Positions 1-18,425 of a stretch of DNA of 64,000 nucleotides are shown here, one piece after another; within the stretch, counting starts at the first letter, position 1; each line of letters starts with the position of its first letter. The position numbers and the translations under genes are program-made. The stretch covers positions 15,856,501 through 15,920,500 of the forward strand of contig NC_090785.1 of the NCBI RefSeq assembly GCF_040054535.1, read 5' to 3'. The notes under the pieces were generated by a model. The model did not search any database, was not told the DNA's origin, and saw nothing but the letters and a program-made list of their open reading frames with translations. The stretch is from Antennarius striatus (lineage: Eukaryota > Chordata > Actinopteri > Lophiiformes > Antennariidae).

Positions 1-1323
<1,323 letters not shown>

Positions 1324-1397
1324 ATTTAGTACCTTAAGATATGAGTTTCATCCATTCTGTGACTGAACTTGTAACTCGAACAACTTGTAAGTCAAAC

Positions 1398-1753
1398 AGT
1401 CAGTCACCTTCAGATTACCACCGCTGTATCCGCCGCAGCGGGTCACAGGGAGCCGGAGCCTATCTCGGCGGCATAGGGCGTGAGGCGGGGGACACTCTGG
1501 GCACGACGCCAGTGCACAGCAGAGCCACACACAAAGACATACAACCATGAACACACACACTCACTCCTACGGGCAATTTGGAACGGCCAATCAACCTGAA
1601 GCGCATGCTTTTGGAGGTGGGAGGAAGCCGGAGAACCCGGAGAGAACTCACACAGACACGGGGAGAGCATGCGAACTCTGCACAGAGCGGGACTCGAACC
1701 CGGGTCTGCCGTGTTGTGAAGTGGCAGCGCTAACCACTGTGCCACCGTGCTGC
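1398..1753 (-). mobile_element. SINE-like interspersed repeat, minus orientation, with 11-bp target duplication
   Basis: The minus strand starts with a GCACGGTGGCACAGTGGTTA-type head and continues through the gtttgcatgttctcc / cttcctcccac block, a composite repeat I recognise as very common in fish genomes. It is flanked by the direct repeat GTAAGTCAAAC at 1387-1397 and 1754-1764, which fits a target-site duplication and so a discrete insertion. The family name is not assigned. Open frames across it are not genes. Confidence 0.75.
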
Positions 1754-1792
1754 GTAAGTCAAACAAATATTCCCAATTTAAAATAACAAAGA

Positions 1793-2152
1793 GCAGCACA
1801 GTGGCTCAGTGGGTAGAGCTGTTGCCGCACCGCAAGGCGGTTCCAGGTTTGCGTCCCGCCATATGCGGAGTTTGCATGTTCTCCCCGTGTCTGCATGGGT
1901 TTTCTCCGGGTTTTCCGGCTTCCTCCCACATTCAAAAACATCCGCATCAGGTTAATTGGCCGGTCCCAAATTTACCGTAGGTGTGAGTGTGTGCCCGTGT
2001 GTTTGTCTGCGTCTGTGTGGCTACAAGGTGCACTGGTGTCGTGCCCGGAGTTTCCCCCACCTCACGCTCAAGCCAGCTGGGACAGCTCCCACTCCCCGTG
2101 ACGCGTAACAGCGGACAAAAGCGGTAGAAGATGAATTAATGAATGAATGAAT
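1793..2152 (+). mobile_element. SINE-like interspersed repeat, plus orientation
   Basis: A second copy of the same family lies about 40 bp after the first but inverted, so the two are head to head. It runs from GCACAGTGGCTCAGTGGGTA through the tgttctccccgtgtctg block to a (GAAT)n tail at about 2138-2152. AAAATAA occurs just before the head and just after the tail and may be a short target duplication. Confidence 0.7.
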
Positions 2153-2294
2153 GATAAAATAATGAAAATCATTGTAATCCATTCCAGTCTTGTAAAAAGC
2201 CCCAACCCCATCCAATTATGACAAAAACTTTTTTTTTTTTATCAAACAATGGTCATGAATACTCATCCTGTGCATAATTAATTGTATAAAAGTT

Positions 2295-2533
2295 GTCACA
2301 ACGGGCAGGGTTTGGATTCAAATGCAGAACATTCATGGACAAGCTTTCAATCATATTTTAATCAATAATTCCAGGAAACACAAGAAAACTCACGAAGTCC
2401 AGCAAACCAGACGTGTGGGCAAGGGTACAAAAACATTCTAGCCCAGAACCAAAAGCGAGTCAGGCTTAAAAAGCCTCAGTCTAATCAGCCTGCCACACCC
2501 CAGCACAGCATAGCAGCAACACCAAACCGTGAC
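2295..2533. mobile_element. Short non-autonomous DNA element (MITE-like)
   Basis: The 239-bp unit begins GTCACAACGG and ends CCAAACCGTGAC, so the outermost GTCAC is inverted at the two ends. It is bounded by direct repeats AAAAGTT at 2288-2294 and 2534-2540. It has no coding capacity. The superfamily is uncertain; a 7-8 bp duplication would fit hAT-like or related elements. Confidence 0.6.
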
Positions 2534-3004
2534 AAAAGTTATATGAACAATGATAAAGTATGACAAGAAATGCAAAAGTTATAAGAACACACAGCCTACG
2601 TCTTACCTCCGGGTACGAAATCGAGTCTCAGCTGATGTTGTATCCATCCGGCAAATGGTGATGTGTCCTGAAGCATGGGTCGTATCTCAAATTTTTGCTC
2701 CGATGACTCCAATGGCTCCTACCTCAAAAAACTTGTTTGTCAAGCAGCTCGTATCTCAAGGTACTACTTTATATAGTTTCCAGCAGCCTTTCCAAAAAAA
2801 AAACCAAAAACAAAGAATCTGCTCGGTTAAGTTTGCCCTCAGTTTTAAGTGTAGCATACTGAAGCATACTGCGTAACCCTGGTCTCATTCCTGGGGCATC
2901 AAACAGATTCTGGCATAAGGTTTTTGTTTGTGCAGTTTGAGGAAATTGATTTAAAAAAAGTTTGTGTTTGATCTGATTTGACCCAGCATGGGCTGATGAA
3001 TAAA

Positions 3005-3201
3005 TAAAAACGGATGAAAGGAAGGTGACAAAACTGTGGTGAGACCAGCGATGTTGTTTGGTCTAGAGACAGTGTCACTGAGAAAAAGATAGGAGACAGA
3101 GCTGGAGGTAGCAGAGATGAAGATGCTGAGGTTCTCTCTGGGAGTGACCAGGAAGGATAGGATCAGGAATGAGTACATCAGAGGGACAGCTCATGTTAGA
3201 G
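3005..3201 (+). pseudogene. RTE-clade LINE 3' fragment, left half
   Basis: Translation of this strand matches the C-terminal part of the RTE polyprotein encoded at 49637-52525, around residues 820-882 of that protein, with small indels. The reading is cut at 3201 by the inserted element at 3202-3994 and resumes at 3995. The fragment is 5' truncated, as is usual for dead LINE copies. Confidence 0.85.
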
Positions 3202-3994
3202 CAGTGGTTGTGAACCTTGTTGGAGGTACCGAACCCTGTCGGTTTCACATGCTCACTCGCCAAACCCTTCTTTAGTAAAATTTTTTAAAAAATTATAATA
3301 ATTTAAGACAAAAGACTGGTGTATTTAATGAATTGTGCATCAATGTCACCTTTTCAAAGAACAAAACCAAGACAGTGCATGACCTCACATGAAATTACCT
3401 ACTTGCAAATCAGTGTGACTTCTGCTGTTGTTATTGAGAGACCAGTTCAGATATGCGTGGCTTTACCTTCACAGCAAAGTCTGTTTCTTTTGTTTTCCAT
3501 GCAGCTTAAGGAAGTGTTCCTTTATTTTTGCCAGTGCAAGACTAGAGTTGCTTAACTTGACATTGCAAATCATGCAGAACGCTGACTCCCATCACGTTCC
3601 GTTATACAGTACGTGTAAATTCAGGTTGCACATATTCGTCCGACCACTTTCTTTGTTTGATCAACATAGTTACTATGAATTAAAATATCAAGAAAGTAAT
3701 CAGATGATGTACCATCATGACAGGCATAAATCGACTACTGAGTGCGCAAAATTTCATGTAGCACAGGTAGGCTAATGGATGTAGCGTGATCACCTGCAGC
3801 CAGTGATGACTAAGGGGGGCGTGTCATCACGAATTGACACAATGTGTCAAACGTACACAGTGATTCGTGTATGTTTGGCAAAAACGCCCAACACATCGTG
3901 TCTGGTGTTTTGTCTTGACCTCCGTCTCCGCCAAACCCTGAGACCAACTCACCGAACCCCTAGGGTTTGATCGAACCCAGTTAAAGAACCACCA
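3202..3994. mobile_element. Non-autonomous hAT-like DNA transposon nested in the RTE fragment
   Basis: This 793-bp insert starts CAGTGGTTGTGAACC and ends TTAAAGAACCACCA, imperfect terminal inverted repeats of the CAGTGGTTCTTAACC type found in hAT elements. It is flanked by the exact 8-bp direct repeat TGTTAGAG at 3194-3201 and 3995-4002; 8 bp is the hAT duplication length. Removing the insert and one repeat restores the continuity of the RTE reading frame. No transposase domain is visible, so it was mobilised in trans. Confidence 0.82.
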
Positions 3995-4274
3995 TGTTAG
4001 AGGTTTTGGAGATAAAGTCAGAGAGGCCAGACTGAGATGGTTTGGACATGTCCAGAGGAGAGATAGTGAATATATTGGTAGAAGGATGCTGAGTTTTGAA
4101 CTGCCAGGCAGGAGGCCTAGAGGAAGACCAAAGAGGAGGATTATGGATGTAGTGAAAAAGGACATGAAGGTAGTTGGTGTGAGAGAAGAGGATGCAGAAG
4201 ACAGGGTTAGTTGGAGGCAACTGATTCGCTGTGGCGACCCCGGAAGGGAAAAGCCGAAAGGGGAAGAAGAAGAT
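3995..4274 (+). pseudogene. RTE-clade LINE 3' fragment, right half with 3' end
   Basis: Continues the RTE C-terminus (region FGHVQRRDSEYIGRRMLSFE, then GRRPRGRPKRR, then QLIRCGDP) and ends in the GGGAAAAGCCGAAAGG block with a short GAA-rich tail. This is the same 3' end as the copies at 27.9 kb and 49.6 kb. The copy is inactive. Confidence 0.87.
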
Positions 4275-7707
<3,433 letters not shown>

Positions 7708-7765
7708 GGGACGCAAACCCGGAACCGCCTTGCTGTGCAGAGATTGCGCTACCCACTGTGCCACT
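7708..7765 (-). mobile_element. Head fragment of the SINE-like repeat
   Basis: On the minus strand this reads CAGTGGCACAGTGGGTAGCG and continues to a GGTTCCGGGTTTGCGTCCC-like sequence, the first ~58 bp of the family at 1398-1753. The rest of the unit is missing. Confidence 0.6.
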
Positions 7766-7792
7766 GAAAAGAAGACATAATAAAGTAAAATA

Positions 7793-8464
7793 CAGGTACA
7801 GATAATTTTGAGTTAAGTCGTTCTCGATTATACGTAGATTTTTTTTAAAAATACACTAAAAATTAAAAATCAAATAACACCATTTCGCTCGACTTCATGT
7901 TTGTCCGTTACAAATATTGGTCTTGTAAAATCACAGGAAAATCATTAAAACCACATAATACCACGTTACTGTATAATAAATCAGAACAAAAAAAATATCA
8001 TATTAAAATGCGCATAGTTCCAATATATATTGTTAAGCATCACTCATGATTTACATGTTTACTTTGAATTCAGATTAAAATTAGCTCCTTTTAATTTAAT
8101 CCTTGAGGAGACAAAGAAGAAAACACTTCAAGGAACTCTGAGCATCCGAGGAAGGAGGGAGGGAGGAATTATTGTCTCTCAGATTCAGACTTGTTATCAG
8201 AAAGCTCTTCACTACAACCACTTTCTTTACTAGTCTTTGCATTATCACCCATAATAAACAGTTAACTATCCAAGGTACGAAGTCTGACGTGCTGAGACGC
8301 TCACAGAGATAACAACAAACAATAAAAAGAGGGAGAGACAAGTGTTGGGGATGCATGAACGCAGTGGTGCTGCTTGATAGAGGTTGTGGCAGAAAAGGGA
8401 ACTGCAGTACAATAGTGTCTCCAAATGTTTGTAAGTCAAATGTTTGTATGTTGAGGAATACCTG
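7793..8464. mobile_element. Pogo/Tigger-like MITE with TA target duplication
   Basis: The 672-bp unit starts CAGGTACAG and ends GAGGAATACCTG, giving short imperfect inverted ends, with TA immediately outside both ends (7791-7792 and 8465-8466). Inside the right end is a TTTGTAAGTCAAATGTTTG stretch and inside the left end a GAGTTAAGTCG stretch, the style of subterminal sequence seen in pogo/Tigger elements. It has no transposase frame. Confidence 0.6.
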
Positions 8465-11400
8465 TAATTAATTTGAGGTTTGCCAAAGTGATAGAGGTTG
8501 ATTAATAGTAAGTTAAGAATTAAACAAGTGCCAACAACCAGTACAGTATTTTATTAAAAGTATTACTGCAGTAAATGATAGTGCCATACGCAGAGAAGTA
8601 TTCACAAGTTATCAAGTAAAAGTCGTGCTAACTTGGAGGGAAAAGATATTTTCAGGGATTTATATGCATGTTATATTCCCATTAAGGGCTAATCCCCTTG
8701 AAGGTTGATCCTGGAATCTTCCCTGCTGTGGGATTACCAGTGAACTCAGGGGCCCTGGTGTGGAAAGCGCTAACGCATAGCTGCTCTGATGGTCAGCTTT
8801 ATTAAGACACGTCATTCACAGAGAACTAATACCTGCTTGCTGTGTGTTTTGTCTTTTACTGAGAACTGTTGCACAAATCTTTGGGCCTGTGAACCTGCTG
8901 GTGCTCTCGTGGTAAAAACCAATATAAAGGACAGGCTTTCAAGTAACTTCAGTTCATAACTGGCTTATTCAACCCCACTGACACTCTTCCTAACACTATG
9001 TAAAAAGGATAGATAGATGGATGGATGGATGGATGGATGGATGGATGGATGGATGGATGGATGGATGGATGGATGGATGGATGGACGGACAGATTGTATG
9101 TACTTATTTTAGACCAACAGATAGAGTGAACATTTTGAAAGGAGGGAGAACTCTACTAGGAGCACTGGGGTGCTGGGTATGACAAATGGTTTATGTGCCT
9201 CTTGGGTCAGGTAGGAGGGCCCCTTAGCAAAATTTTGTTTCAGGCCCAAGGGAAGTCAGGAATGGCTGTGCTCAAAATGGACCATCTCATCAGTGAGCAA
9301 ACATCCATAAACAACCTAAAATAAACAGAAGCCAATTAAAACTTGATTTGGGTACTAAATCATTACACCTGTGTGTGACAAGTTTGGGCCTCTGTGGGTA
9401 TTGTGTGGGAGAGTGTGTGTGTGTTTGAAAGTTTGCCTGCTGTCAACACTTCAGTTCTTCCTGTATCTGGCCAAGCGCAACACTGGCACAGGAGCAAAAT
9501 GGCGTTAGTGAGCAGGGGTATCCACTAAGAGAACTTCAAGCTGAGGCAACAAGAACTAAGTCTATGTAAATAAAAGGCCACATCCACACCTGCGCTTTAC
9601 AGTCCATGCTGCCACAAGATGGGTTAACTAGCATCACAGTATAAAACTTATCATCCATTTATTCATCCACATTATTCTAAACTTTCTTCAATGTAAATGT
9701 AAAAGGGTCCCAAACCACTGGCTCTGGCATCCACTGAGCACTGGCACTGATAGCAGACATCCACAATTATTCAAACTGAGGCAGTGAAATCCTTCCTGTA
9801 TGTTAGCATGACATTTGTACATTTCTTATGGTTGCACCATAACTATTTATTCTAGGAAAAAGAAGAACTGGTAGATATTTGTCAAATCTAGTTTTTCCAC
9901 TATTCATCACAAGGGCAGGAGTAATTGTGGAGGGTACAGCCGATGGAACATTCCATTGAGGGAGGGATGATGGGGATGGATAGACTTGGTATCTCTCCTG
10001 TACTGGACAGTGCCTTTTAACTATCCTCCATTAAGGCATGTGTTCTGATGAGTGATTCAGTGTCTATATTGGGCAGGAACTTGAAACAGTGACATGAAAA
10101 TGCAGTTGGCAGCAGTTTCACAAATCCCACATCAGGCCCAGGAAAACCATAATCACCACTTTCGTTTTTCAGCCTTGTTTATTTCAGAGGCCGGGGTTAC
10201 AATTAAGACCATTTGCCTTGCAATTACTGTGTTAAAAATAATAAAACAATTTCGGCCTACCTAAAATACCTGCATTTTGTGTAATGATTCAGGGCATGCA
10301 AATTGAAATTGCAATGTTCGGACATTGTCAGGAGCTAGGCAAAGCTGCCAGAGAGATAGAACTATGTTTATCTGGATGTTTGTCTCCTTCTGGATTGCTA
10401 GGACTTTGTTAGAATTCAGCCAAACCCTGGTCACAATTTCTGTCTGACCTTCATAGGATAATTTTAGCTGTGTGGATGTATAATGTCATGATTTACTGCA
10501 AGGATTAGTTTTTCAACATTCACAACATAACCGAGGAACGTCTCTCAGAGGCTCTAACACCAACCCCCATCCACCCCCACCCTGAATACAGATACAAATA
10601 CACACAAATCTGCACTTCCCTATCCTTGCTCCTCATCCTGGAAGTCGTAAAACCAAGAGTTGCAGATCATGTGATAGTAGCACAAAAGCACTCTTTTCCT
10701 CTCAAACACAAATGTGAATAAACAGCCTATAAAGCATGTGTCTTTCTTTTTGCAAGGTTTATCAGTAACAATATGTTTAACTATTTTTAATTCCAGTGTA
10801 TGTGAAGCAAGAGAGAATATGGTGTGCTCAGAGGAGGAGAGCACACCAACTCTCTCATTGTTGTTACTTTTGCTATTTGTGATTTGGAGGATGTCCTGTG
10901 AGCTGTGGACGTTTGTTTGAAATCTGAATAATGGTATTAACATAGAAAAATAAGTACAGTGCTTGGTAGAGGCTTTGCACTCTCCAAATGGCTTCTAGTT
11001 CTCTGTGCATACCTAAAGTCTACAATGTAATACTGATATGAAGAAATCAAATTTATCATTGGAAGCATGTCATCAGTTATCAGCTAGCTCTTCAAATGAT
11101 TTTAAAAAAATTCTGATTATGAAAGTGTTTGGAGTGTCATGCTTGTGTTTTTTGTTCTGGTCATGTTTCTCTGCCCTACTCTCCCTCTCCCTCTCTGCAG
11201 TGCTGGAGCATGGCAGGAGGCGGGCCTGGGCTCGTGGGCAGAGGCTGGTCCCCACACCTGAGTTTCATCAGGCTGGTTATCCGGGGCCTATTTAGCCATC
11301 TTTCCCTTTTGTTCAGCGCCAGAAGATTTCCAAGTCATGCACTCTGTGTCTAGCCACGTTGCTGACCTTGTCTCCTGCCACGCGTTACAGCTGCAAGCTT

Positions 11401-11607
11401 TTGTTTCTTGTTTTTGGTCTTCATAAGTATTTCCCTGAGTAAGGTGATTTTCCGTTGTTACTTTGTTAGCTAGAGTTATTTCTCAAAAGATGATTTGCTG
11501 TTGTTACCTTCGAGGGAAGAACTTAAAGGGACAGTAAAGTTAAATGAACCAGTACATAGGTATTTGAAGTACATAGGTAAAAAAAAAGGCTTGAATGTGG
11601 CCACAAG
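8465..11607. other. Non-coding stretch, no gene recognised
   Basis: It contains the GGAT microsatellite at 9007-9090. Otherwise I see no coding exon, RNA gene or identifiable element. Confidence 0.55.
9007..9090. repeat. (GGAT)n microsatellite
   Basis: About 20 tandem GGAT units, starting with two GATA-type units and ending with degraded GGAC units. Confidence 0.95.
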
Positions 11608-13760
<2,153 letters not shown>

Positions 13761-14769
13761 TTCAAGCAAACATCTGTATTTAGGTAGCAGTAATGTTCAG
13801 AAAAAGGAAGCAGTGTGTGTGATGTCAAAAACACAGGTTCTCAAAGCTCTGCATTGTTTCTTAGAAAGATTCTTAGAAAGATTATTAATTCATTACCAGT
13901 TGGCCTGGAAGAGACATTACTTTCTGACAACATTATCACCATTTTCATGATTATTAATCGAACAAGCATAAACCCACTGTAATGTCATCCTTTGGTTTTT
14001 TGGAAATACCTTGAACCCTGATTTTTGTTAGCTTTTGAAATATTGGTGTATGGAGTCAATAGCAGCCATATTTAGATGAGAAGATGGACGTGGGGGAGGA
14101 TATATTGAAAACCTAAGGAGATGCCATGGTAGCAGATTGTCAACCATAAGGTATCTCAAAGGAATACCTGTACTAACATCTACTTTATTACAAATGGGAC
14201 ATATTTTATTAAATGTACATTATACTGCTTGAAAGACTTATTGAGAACATAAACCCATTAGGAAACAGTATGCTGAGGAAATAAATCACGTGAGACATGG
14301 GAGCATTTTGTCATTCCCTGCACTTCTTTTTTAAACCTGTGGAGTCGCGTCCTGCTGGCCACTAGAGATAATGTGGAGACAGTTTTATAATTGTGTCACC
14401 TTCCAAATGGGATCGCTGCATTCAAAGAGTCTGAGAGCTGATTCAAATCCTCCTTTTAACTCTCTTTTATGTCTCCCCCTGCGCCCGAAGAAAGTATGTT
14501 GCTCTTGAGCAACAAAAGGCATCTCAGCTCATTCCTTCTTTGAGTGTTAGCCATCTGGACTGGAGTAGGTAATTTATTATGATATTTTCATTGAAATTAT
14601 CTGCCCCCTGGCACAGAAAACAATACTTTATGACAGTAGTGAGACTAAATCAAAACACTCAAGCTCTGGACCATAAAGCCAAAATAACAAGCTGAAAAAT
14701 GCGACTATTTCTGCAGTTAGGTGATATCTCCCATTAGGTTTGTCATTGTGCCTCACCTCTCTCGTATTA

Positions 14770-14815
14770 CTGACTATAGGCTGCAACAATTATGATTGTT
14801 GCGACCTATAGTCAG
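14770..14815. repeat. Near-perfect inverted repeat (hairpin)
   Basis: CTGACTATAGG at 14770-14780 is repeated inverted at 14805-14815, and CAACAAT at 14784-14790 inverted at 14795-14801, with a 4-base TATG loop and one imperfectly paired 3-base step. As RNA or extruded DNA it would form a ~21-bp stem. No flanking duplication is obvious. Confidence 0.85.
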
Positions 14816-15524
14816 CTCTTCTACAGTATACATAATATGTAAATCTGCAAACACAGCTGCTGCTATGTCAGCATACTGTATGTTTCCAACCTCGACGGTA
14901 CCCAGCTGGGACAGGCTCCAGCATCACTCATGACCCAGATAGGAAGTTGAAGATGAGCCGATTACGATCTTCTCATCTTCGAGAAGATACATTAATCAAT
15001 CCAATGGAATTTATGTTGTATGGGAAAGTTCATCTGTGCAGTAATTCAGATCTGCTCCAAAATAATGGGTTATTTCTTTGTTCATATTTCATCCATCCAC
15101 CAAATTTCAAGATAATCAGGCCAGTATATTTTTGTAAAATACTACAGGCAAATAAGCCAAAAAATAAATACAACCATAACTATAAGTAAAAATTTCAACC
15201 TCCTGGGCAGCAGAAATAATAACCGAAGCTTAATTAAGTTATTAAAACTAACCATAACTGCTGAGTAAATTGTGATAAATGACTTTCTTCTTGTGATGTT
15301 TGTTGACAAATCTTTACAACCTTCATAACTCTACTTCATTTCCTTGCTTTTCTTCAGGCACGCTATTATTATCTCCCCACTACCCCTTAATATTATTCTC
15401 ACGCATCTTGAGAAACTGTATCATTCACCCTTTTCCACACAACTTTCCTTTCCCGCAGCTGTTTTATCTTTCAGATACCAAATCTTTTCTCTCTTTTATG
15501 ACATTTGGCACCAATGAGCATTAT

Positions 15525-15525
<1 letters not shown>

Positions 15526-15588
<63 letters not shown>

Positions 15589-15610
15589 TGTGTGCGTGTG
15601 TGCGTGCGTG
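15526..15610. repeat. (GT)n microsatellite with GC interruptions
   Basis: GT repeat with a GGGTG interruption and several TGCG units towards the right end. Confidence 0.95.
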
Positions 15611-17912
15611 CAAGGAAGCAGGCACACCGACGTCTGTGCTTCTTGTTATTCATCTGATTGTTGTGGAATATTTTTCAGATTGCAACACATGTGCTGTTAA
15701 GAGAAATAGGAAGCTCATAAATATTGTGCATCGTGTCCCGTATAGACACAAGGTTAGGCCGTACTGAGAGGAAGAGAGCTCACGGAAAGTTTGTGTATCA
15801 CACCAGACTCTGCTGCAGGCCCACTTCCACTAATTAGTCCTGATATCCAGCCTGATGTGTGCTGATTCAAAGCAGGTTCATTTAACTCATGACAGCATCC
15901 TGTTGCTCTGCTGCAAAATGCTGGAGGGTGTCACTTTCTTTTTTGCAAACGCTTGTCTAAGGTCAATGTCATGGTTTCAAGAAACATTTCTTTGGTACTG
16001 GTTCAGACAGGGTAAACCAAGTCAAAACTATGAATATTATGCATAAAAGGCTTGATGGCATAAAGGATGTTGAGGTTTGAGCTGTCACAGGGCTCTGCAG
16101 CTCAGACCCAGCTGTCCAGGTGATGACAGCTTCAGTTTCACTCATGCACCAGACATCGAAGGCCATGGAGCCATGCCAGCCCTGCCAGGCTTGTCTCTGT
16201 GCCCCCAGCAGCATTCGCCCTGTCACAGATTTGCTACGCTGTTGTTTCTAAAACACTATACAGACCTGGAAACGCTCAGCTATTCAACGTCCTGTTACGC
16301 ACACCACCCCCCATATGTGTCTATTTGTTTGTTTGGTTGTTCTGCAAGATTATACAAAAACCACTCAAACGGATGCCCATGAAACTTGGTGTGTTTTGAT
16401 TCAGAACCCATCCTATTCAAATTTGAGGCACATATGTTTGGACATTGCTGTTGGAATAAACTTTAATGTGTGGAATTCTAGTTTGTCATGTCATAATGCT
16501 GATTAACAAATCCTGGATCTTTTGGAAGTTATGGTGAAGTACAAATGAAATTCTGAAGAAAATATGTTGCTCCTAATCAATGATGGACTATTCCAAGAAC
16601 CTTAAGTTTGTCGATACAGAGCTGTGAGTTTGATTCTGGGGAAGGCATGACTGAGTTCAAGGGGACTGTTGGGGTTTGATGGTTGGTGTGCGCTTCAGTG
16701 ATGCTTCTCTAGTTTATATTAACCTGGACTGTTGGACTTAAATCAAAACTGACTATTAGTCCATTATTGCAGACAGCCCGAAAGAGTGCTTCTTGCATGG
16801 ACAATGATGAACCTGTGTACTATTCCCACCACAGTTTAGGAGGAGAGGTAGTTTGGTTACAGCTTCTTTCTGTAGCAATTATAGGAAATCATTAAGGCCC
16901 AATCCTTTTTCAAAGTATTTGTCAAACAGGTTTTGGTCCACTTGACTGAGAAGTACATGTTTTCATCAGGCCTCACTCACTCTCCACTTTCCTTTCTGCC
17001 TCTATCCCGTAAACCGTGTCACTGAAGAAGTATTTTGAAAAACTTTACGATTTTCTGAAGGGAATGTTTACATATTCATTGTTGAGCACATTCTCTGTCT
17101 AGGTTCTAATTCTGTTGAAAATGCTGTAAATGGTTGAGTTCAAGGTTTGTTATTCACTGTAAGACTATCCAGTTCAGAGTGCTCCAGCAGTTTCACATCA
17201 ATTAGATGTTAAAAAAGACGGAGAGAGACACAGAGAGAGAGAAAAACACTGGGACAGTGAAGCAGCTTGGACCAACAGCATGTAGAGATCAATAATCCTT
17301 GTGATTTTAGAGCAGGTTTGTAAGCATTGTTACACATCAAGAAAACATGACTTATGTCAATGAAATAATGGCAGCTTAGTGATGAGAACATTATCAGCAT
17401 TCACACCTGTTGGAAGACCAATTATTGGGTTTAGTAACGTGCCAGGTCAAAAAGAGTACAGTGGGTACACACTGTTCATTTTGTTAACATTTGTCTTCTT
17501 AATGACAAAAAAAATATCTCTTTGGATTGTGGGCTGTCATTTATATAAAGCAGAAGAAACCGTTTTACATTCTTTAGAAGAACGAGAGGTACAGTATTTG
17601 ACTTTCCTTCAACTTGCACACTATTAGTAAAAATAATAAATATCTATTTCTTCTGTTAGAGGTGTGCTTACCATTATTCATGGTTGACTTAGCTGATGGT
17701 AAACTTTACTTTTACTTGAGTTCATCATGTATGGTTTTTAATTCCTAATCATAGACAATGGTAATATTGAACAAAAAAATGCACCTTTCTAGTTTGTAGG
17801 CTGCTACCAAACAGATGGGCTCAGCTGTATCCACCTTGACAAATACTGTAGTATTTGGTGAAAGGATTGTAGCCCAACCTGTGGAATAAGAAAAAGACAC
17901 ATTTATAAAATA

Positions 17913-18425
17913 CAGTGGTACCTCTACTTATGAAATTAATTGGTTCTGGAAGAAATTTCGTAGGTAGAAAATTTCGTAAATAACTTCTCCAACCACCCAT
18001 GCGATGCCTTAAACTCCTGGTGTTTTATGGCTTCCTTTTGTTTTAATAACGTGGCAATTGTAGATACATTACGGCCATATTCTTTGGCGAGATCAACCAA
18101 ATGTATCCCTTTTTCATGCTTTTCTATTATCTTTTGCTTTGTCCGTATGGACAAAAAAACTCTCTTCTTCTTCTTTTCTTTTCCTCTTTCCTCCGTCACT
18201 TTCTTGGGGTCCATAGCGAATACTCAAAAAGTTAGTATATTTGCGTGAATCAGAACACCTCATGGGTCGAGGGCCCAGCGACAAGGACGCTGCATAGACA
18301 CCTATCTAGCTACACACAGAGGTCCCTCTTAGCCAATTGGATGCCAGGAAGATGCTAGGTAATAGCCAATGGCAGAGCAGCTATGAGAATGTTGCGTTCA
18401 GGTACCTTTGGGAGCTGTGAGTAGC
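17913..18425 (-). mobile_element. Internally deleted pogo/Tigger-like DNA transposon
   Basis: The left end on the plus strand reads CAGTGGTACCTCTACTTATG after a TA, a pogo/Tigger-type terminal repeat, followed by paired AAATTTCGTA subterminal motifs. On the minus strand it encodes a shortened transposase N-terminus (17936-18214). The matching right terminal repeat is not found near 18400-18450, so that end is eroded or truncated and the right boundary is approximate. Confidence 0.72.
17936..18214 (-). pseudogene. Truncated pogo/Tigger-family transposase, DNA-binding region only
   Basis: The 92-aa frame starts at an ATG at 18214. It has a lysine-rich N-terminus, then an HTH of the CENP-B/psq type (about residues 20-62: RTKQKIIEKHEKGIHLVDLA, STIATLLKQKEAI), then directly the start of a second HTH (EFKASHGWLEKL, residues 67-78). 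In full-length family members a longer spacer separates these, so an internal deletion has fused them in frame. The last ~14 residues are read from the terminal-repeat region. The catalytic DDE domain is absent, so it cannot transpose by itself. It might still bind the element's ends, or be untranscribed. Confidence 0.75.

Larger units (their letters stand above)
13771..17910. other. Non-coding stretch with small repeat remnants
   Basis: It contains the hairpin at 14770-14815, a piece of the SINE-like family (CAGCTGGGACAGGCTCCAGC at about 14903-14922), a (GT)n tract, and low-copy-looking sequence at 15075-15215 and 16350-16470. The last two resemble eroded DNA-transposon pieces (the CCACCAAATTTCAAG and CCATGAAACTTGGTG motifs are reverse-complement relatives). 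No gene recognised. Confidence 0.5.

Noticed and set aside
1684-1745. tRNA-like stretch (GACTCGAACCCGGGTC)
   Set aside because: It resembles a tRNA T-arm but no cloverleaf can be formed; it is the head of a SINE-like repeat.
1443-1799. 118-codon frame
   Set aside because: It lies wholly within the SINE-like repeat at 1398-1753 and reflects repeat sequence.
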